Shown here: one piece after another, positions 24,230-26,556 of the stretch | Layout of the letters: every line of letters starts with the position of its first letter | Position numbering within the stretch: the stretch's first letter is position 1 | DNA from: WLMZ01 sp037139095 | GTDB taxonomy: Bacteria > Actinomycetota > Acidimicrobiia > Acidimicrobiales > Ilumatobacteraceae | NCBI GenBank assembly: GCA_037139095.1 | Contig: JBAXHD010000037.1 | Location: 1-26,556, forward strand | Direction: 5' to 3' | Length of the DNA: 26,556 nucleotides | Notes under the pieces: model-generated | The model's input: only the letters and a program-made list of their open reading frames with translations | What the model was told of the DNA's origin: nothing | Databases searched by the model: none | Program-made: the position numbers and the translations under genes

Positions 24230-24250
24230 CGCGCCATCAACATGGGCGCG
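24230..24250 (+). terminator. Strong hairpin between CNB gene and EtfD-like gene
   Basis: CGCGCCAT-CAAC-ATGGGCGCG forms an 8-bp stem with one bulged G and a tetraloop, 26 nt after the upstream stop. It has no T-run, as in some actinobacterial terminators. It probably separates the two genes, though it might instead sit in a leader. Confidence 0.45.
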
Positions 24251-24265
24251 CAGCACATTGCCAAC

Positions 24266-24271
24266 TAGTCT
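24266..24271 (+). promoter_or_regulatory. Possible -10 box of the EtfD-like gene
   Basis: TAGTCT lies 9 nt before ATG 24281 and just after the hairpin. The spacing is slightly long for leaderless. Confidence 0.33.
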
Positions 24272-24280
24272 TGGCTCGCT

Positions 24281-26554
24281 ATGAGCACGCACGCGTCCTC
24301 CCCAGCGCCGGCATCAACACCGAAGCGCTTCAAACCACACCAGCTTGTCCTTGCAATGGGCATCTTCATGGCTGTCTTCACCGTGGTCTCGGGCATCATC
24401 CCGCTGATCACGAAGTGGCACAGCAAGAAGGCTGTTATCCGCGAACCGTTCGAGGGAATCCCCGGGCCGTTACAAATCGCGTTCTACACGGTGGTGCCTG
24501 CACTCATTGTGTGGGGAGCCTTTGCGTTCGCAGATCGCGTGAAGAACTGGGAGCGTGGCGGACCAGATCGTCGTCGCACCACACCAAAGAACGCCAAGCG
24601 TCGTCTCGCCGATTTCCGCGCCGGTGTGTACATGCGCACCCTGTTGCGCGACTCAGCCGCTGGCCTCATGCACAGCATGATCTACTTCGGTTTCCTCGGC
24701 CTGCTCGGTGTGACCACCGTGCTCGAGGTCGATCACCAGTTGCCACCATCGCTCAAGTTCCTGCACGGCCACGTGTACATGGCCTACTCATTCTTCGGTG
24801 ACTTCGCCGGCACCGTGTTCGTGGGCGGCATCTTGTGGGCCATCGCCCGTCGCTACATCCAGCAGCCATATCGCATCCGCATCAAGACCAAGCCCGAGCA
24901 CGCGCTGATCTTGGGTGTGTTCTTGTCGATCGGTCTCACCGGATTCCTGGCCGAAGCCTTCCGCATCGCTGAGATCCGTCAGCCCAGCTACGAAAAGTGG
25001 AGCTTCATTGGCTATCCACTGAGCAAGTTGTTCGACGGCATGTCGGCGCACAACCTCGACCTGTGGCACCAGATTTCATGGGGCGGCCACGTCATCAGCT
25101 TCATCGCCTTCTTGGCCATCTTGCCGGTGACCATGCTGCGTCACATGTTCACGTCGCCGCTGAACATGTACCTCAAAGATCGTGAGCGTCCCAAGGGCGC
25201 AATGAAGGCAATGCCCAACCTCACCGAGACCTCGCTCGAGAGCTTCGGCGCTGCGGTTGTCGAAGACTTCACCTGGAAGCAGCTGCTCGACCTCGACGCG
25301 TGCACCATGTGTGGTCGCTGCACCAGCGTGTGTCCTGCGCATGCAACCGGTAAGCCACTCGACCCGCGCGAGATCGTGCTCAAGACCGGCGAAGTCATGG
25401 CTGCCACCGCAGCACACGCAGCCGGCGGCCGCGTGTCACCCCCCATCGGCACCGACTCGGCCATCACCATCAGCAGCAACTCGCTGTTCGAGCGCATCAC
25501 CGCCGAAGAGCTGTGGTCATGCACCACTTGCCGTGCCTGCGATGAGATTTGTCCGGTCAACATCGAGATCCTCGACAAGATCCTCGACATGCGCCGCTAC
25601 CTCTCACTGATGGAGAGCAACTTCCCCGCCGAGCTTGGCAACGCCTACCGCGCCATGGAGAACCAGGGCAACCCGTGGGGCATGAACCAAGGCGAGCGCG
25701 GCGACTGGGCCAAAGACCTCGACGTGACCATCGTCGATCCGGGCGAGCCACTGCAGAGCGAATACCTCTACTGGGTTGGTTGCGCCGGTTCGTTCGACGA
25801 CAAGAACAAAAAGGTCACCCAAGCAATGGCCAAGCTGTTGCGCCGTGCCGGAATCAGCGTGGCCATCCTTGGCCCATCCGAAATGTGCACCGGCGACTCA
25901 GCCCGCCGCAGCGGTAACGAGTACCTGTTCCAGATGTTGGCAATGCCCAACGTCGAGATGCTCAACGGCATGGGCGTGAAGAAGATCATCACCCAGTGCC
26001 CACACTGCTTCAACACACTCAAGAACGAGTACCCACAGCTGGGTGGCAACTACGAGCTCGTGCACCACACGCAACTGCTCGAGCAGCTCATCGAGAGCGG
26101 TCAGCTCGATGTCAGCCAGGCCACGCTCGAAGAGCGCATCACCTATCACGACAGCTGCTACCTCGGTCGCCACAACGATGTGTACCTCGCACCTCGCAAG
26201 GTCGTTGCCTCGATCAAGGGCATCGAAGTGGTCGAGATGCAGCGCAACGGCACCAAGGGCATGTGCTGTGGCGCCGGTGGCGCTCGCATGTGGATGGAAG
26301 AGACCATCGGCACCAAGGTGAACGACGAGCGTGCAGTCGAGGCAATCTCAACCGGCGCAAGCCGCGTGGCCACTGCTTGCCCGTTCTGCTACGTGATGCT
26401 CGACGACGGCGTGAAGGCTGCTGGCAAGGACGAGTCCGAGGTCAAGGTGGCAGACATCGCCATCCACCTCCTCGAGGCCATCGAGAACGGCGAGCGTCAG
26501 CTCGCTGCCATGCAGAACGAAGCTCCGCTGCAGGCTCCTGTAGCCGGCGACTGA
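24281..26554 (+). CDS. EtfD-like membrane iron-sulfur oxidoreductase (ETF:quinone route)
   Basis: The 757-residue protein has about six membrane segments (near 22-42, 64-84, 127-149, 164-190, 207-230, 266-288), like the NarI/heterodisulfide reductase gamma type. Two 4Fe-4S motifs follow: C341-x2-C344-x2-C347-x3-C351 and C414-x2-C417-x2-C420-x3-C424. Two CCG (cysteine-rich) domains come next, with C501, C536 in EMCTGDSARR and C573/C576, then C626, C662-C663-G and C700/C703. This is the layout of actinobacterial EtfD (M. tuberculosis Rv0338c), thought to pass electrons from fatty-acid beta-oxidation, via electron-transfer flavoprotein, to menaquinone. No etfA or etfB is in the window. The gene ends 2 nt before the window edge. 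Confidence 0.9.
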   Translation: MSTHASSPAPASTPKRFKPHQLVLAMGIFMAVFTVVSGIIPLITKWHSKKAVIREPFEGIPGPLQIAFYTVVPALIVWGAFAFADRVKNWERGGPDRRRTTPKNAKRRLADFRAGVYMRTLLRDSAAGLMHSMIYFGFLGLLGVTTVLEVDHQLPPSLKFLHGHVYMAYSFFGDFAGTVFVGGILWAIARRYIQQPYRIRIKTKPEHALILGVFLSIGLTGFLAEAFRIAEIRQPSYEKWSFIGYPLSKLFDGMSAHNLDLWHQISWGGHVISFIAFLAILPVTMLRHMFTSPLNMYLKDRERPKGAMKAMPNLTETSLESFGAAVVEDFTWKQLLDLDACTMCGRCTSVCPAHATGKPLDPREIVLKTGEVMAATAAHAAGGRVSPPIGTDSAITISSNSLFERITAEELWSCTTCRACDEICPVNIEILDKILDMRRYLSLMESNFPAELGNAYRAMENQGNPWGMNQGERGDWAKDLDVTIVDPGEPLQSEYLYWVGCAGSFDDKNKKVTQAMAKLLRRAGISVAILGPSEMCTGDSARRSGNEYLFQMLAMPNVEMLNGMGVKKIITQCPHCFNTLKNEYPQLGGNYELVHHTQLLEQLIESGQLDVSQATLEERITYHDSCYLGRHNDVYLAPRKVVASIKGIEVVEMQRNGTKGMCCGAGGARMWMEETIGTKVNDERAVEAISTGASRVATACPFCYVMLDDGVKAAGKDESEVKVADIAIHLLEAIENGERQLAAMQNEAPLQAPVAGD

Positions 26555-26556
26555 TT

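Noticed and set aside
1..26556. CRISPR array, prophage, insertion sequence, tRNA or rRNA
   Set aside because: No regularly spaced direct repeats, transposase or integrase motifs, or recognisable RNA gene sequences were seen. Gaps between genes are all under 160 bp.

Overview
The window is about 26.5 kb of gene-dense, moderately high-G+C chromosome. It suggests an actinobacterium, most likely from the Acidimicrobiia or a nearby lineage. The grounds are a dnaK-grpE-dnaJ-hspR operon with an exact HspR operator (HAIR), an EtfD-type membrane iron-sulfur protein like that of mycobacteria, Streptomyces-like surface repeats on an L,D-transpeptidase, and many genes with a TANNNT box 6-9 nt before the start codon (leaderless style). 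The lineage is inferred from protein character, not proven. No phage, insertion sequence, CRISPR array, tRNA or rRNA was seen, and no gap between genes exceeds 300 bases.

Layout: purA (only its 5' end, minus strand) diverges from a HisD-family dehydrogenase with an altered active site (156-1481). Two adjacent two-component systems follow: NarL type (1554-3493) and OmpR type (3545-5476). Next is a secreted L,D-transpeptidase with three surface repeats (5527-7506), convergent with clpB (minus, 7512-9992). clpB shares a divergent control region with a Cof-type HAD phosphatase (10062-10916); that region holds a perfect inverted repeat with the same 7-bp arm/7-bp spacer geometry as HAIR. A SNF2-family ATPase and a SWIM zinc-finger protein overlap by ATGA (10941-14482). 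They converge on the minus-strand chaperone operon dnaK-grpE-dnaJ-hspR (18403-14506). Upstream of it, also on the minus strand, are an M14 carboxypeptidase, an MFS transporter and a DNA methyltransferase with an extra C-terminal domain (22913-18562). Diverging from the carboxypeptidase are gpmA, a stand-alone cyclic-nucleotide-binding domain protein, and an EtfD-like quinone-linked iron-sulfur protein (22968-26554).

How the genes work together: the heat-shock genes form a circuit in which HspR, the last gene of the dnaK operon, should repress the operon through HAIR at 18533-18553. It may also reach clpB and the HAD gene through the related site at 10020-10040. The SNF2-SWIM pair is probably one DNA- or chromatin-remodelling unit. 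The methyltransferase has no separate restriction gene beside it, and its extra C-terminal domain is the most plausible place for a second activity. The most unusual points are the reciprocal swap of metal ligands in the HisD-like enzyme, the variant operator at clpB, the methyltransferase C-terminal domain, and the degenerate motifs in the second histidine kinase.
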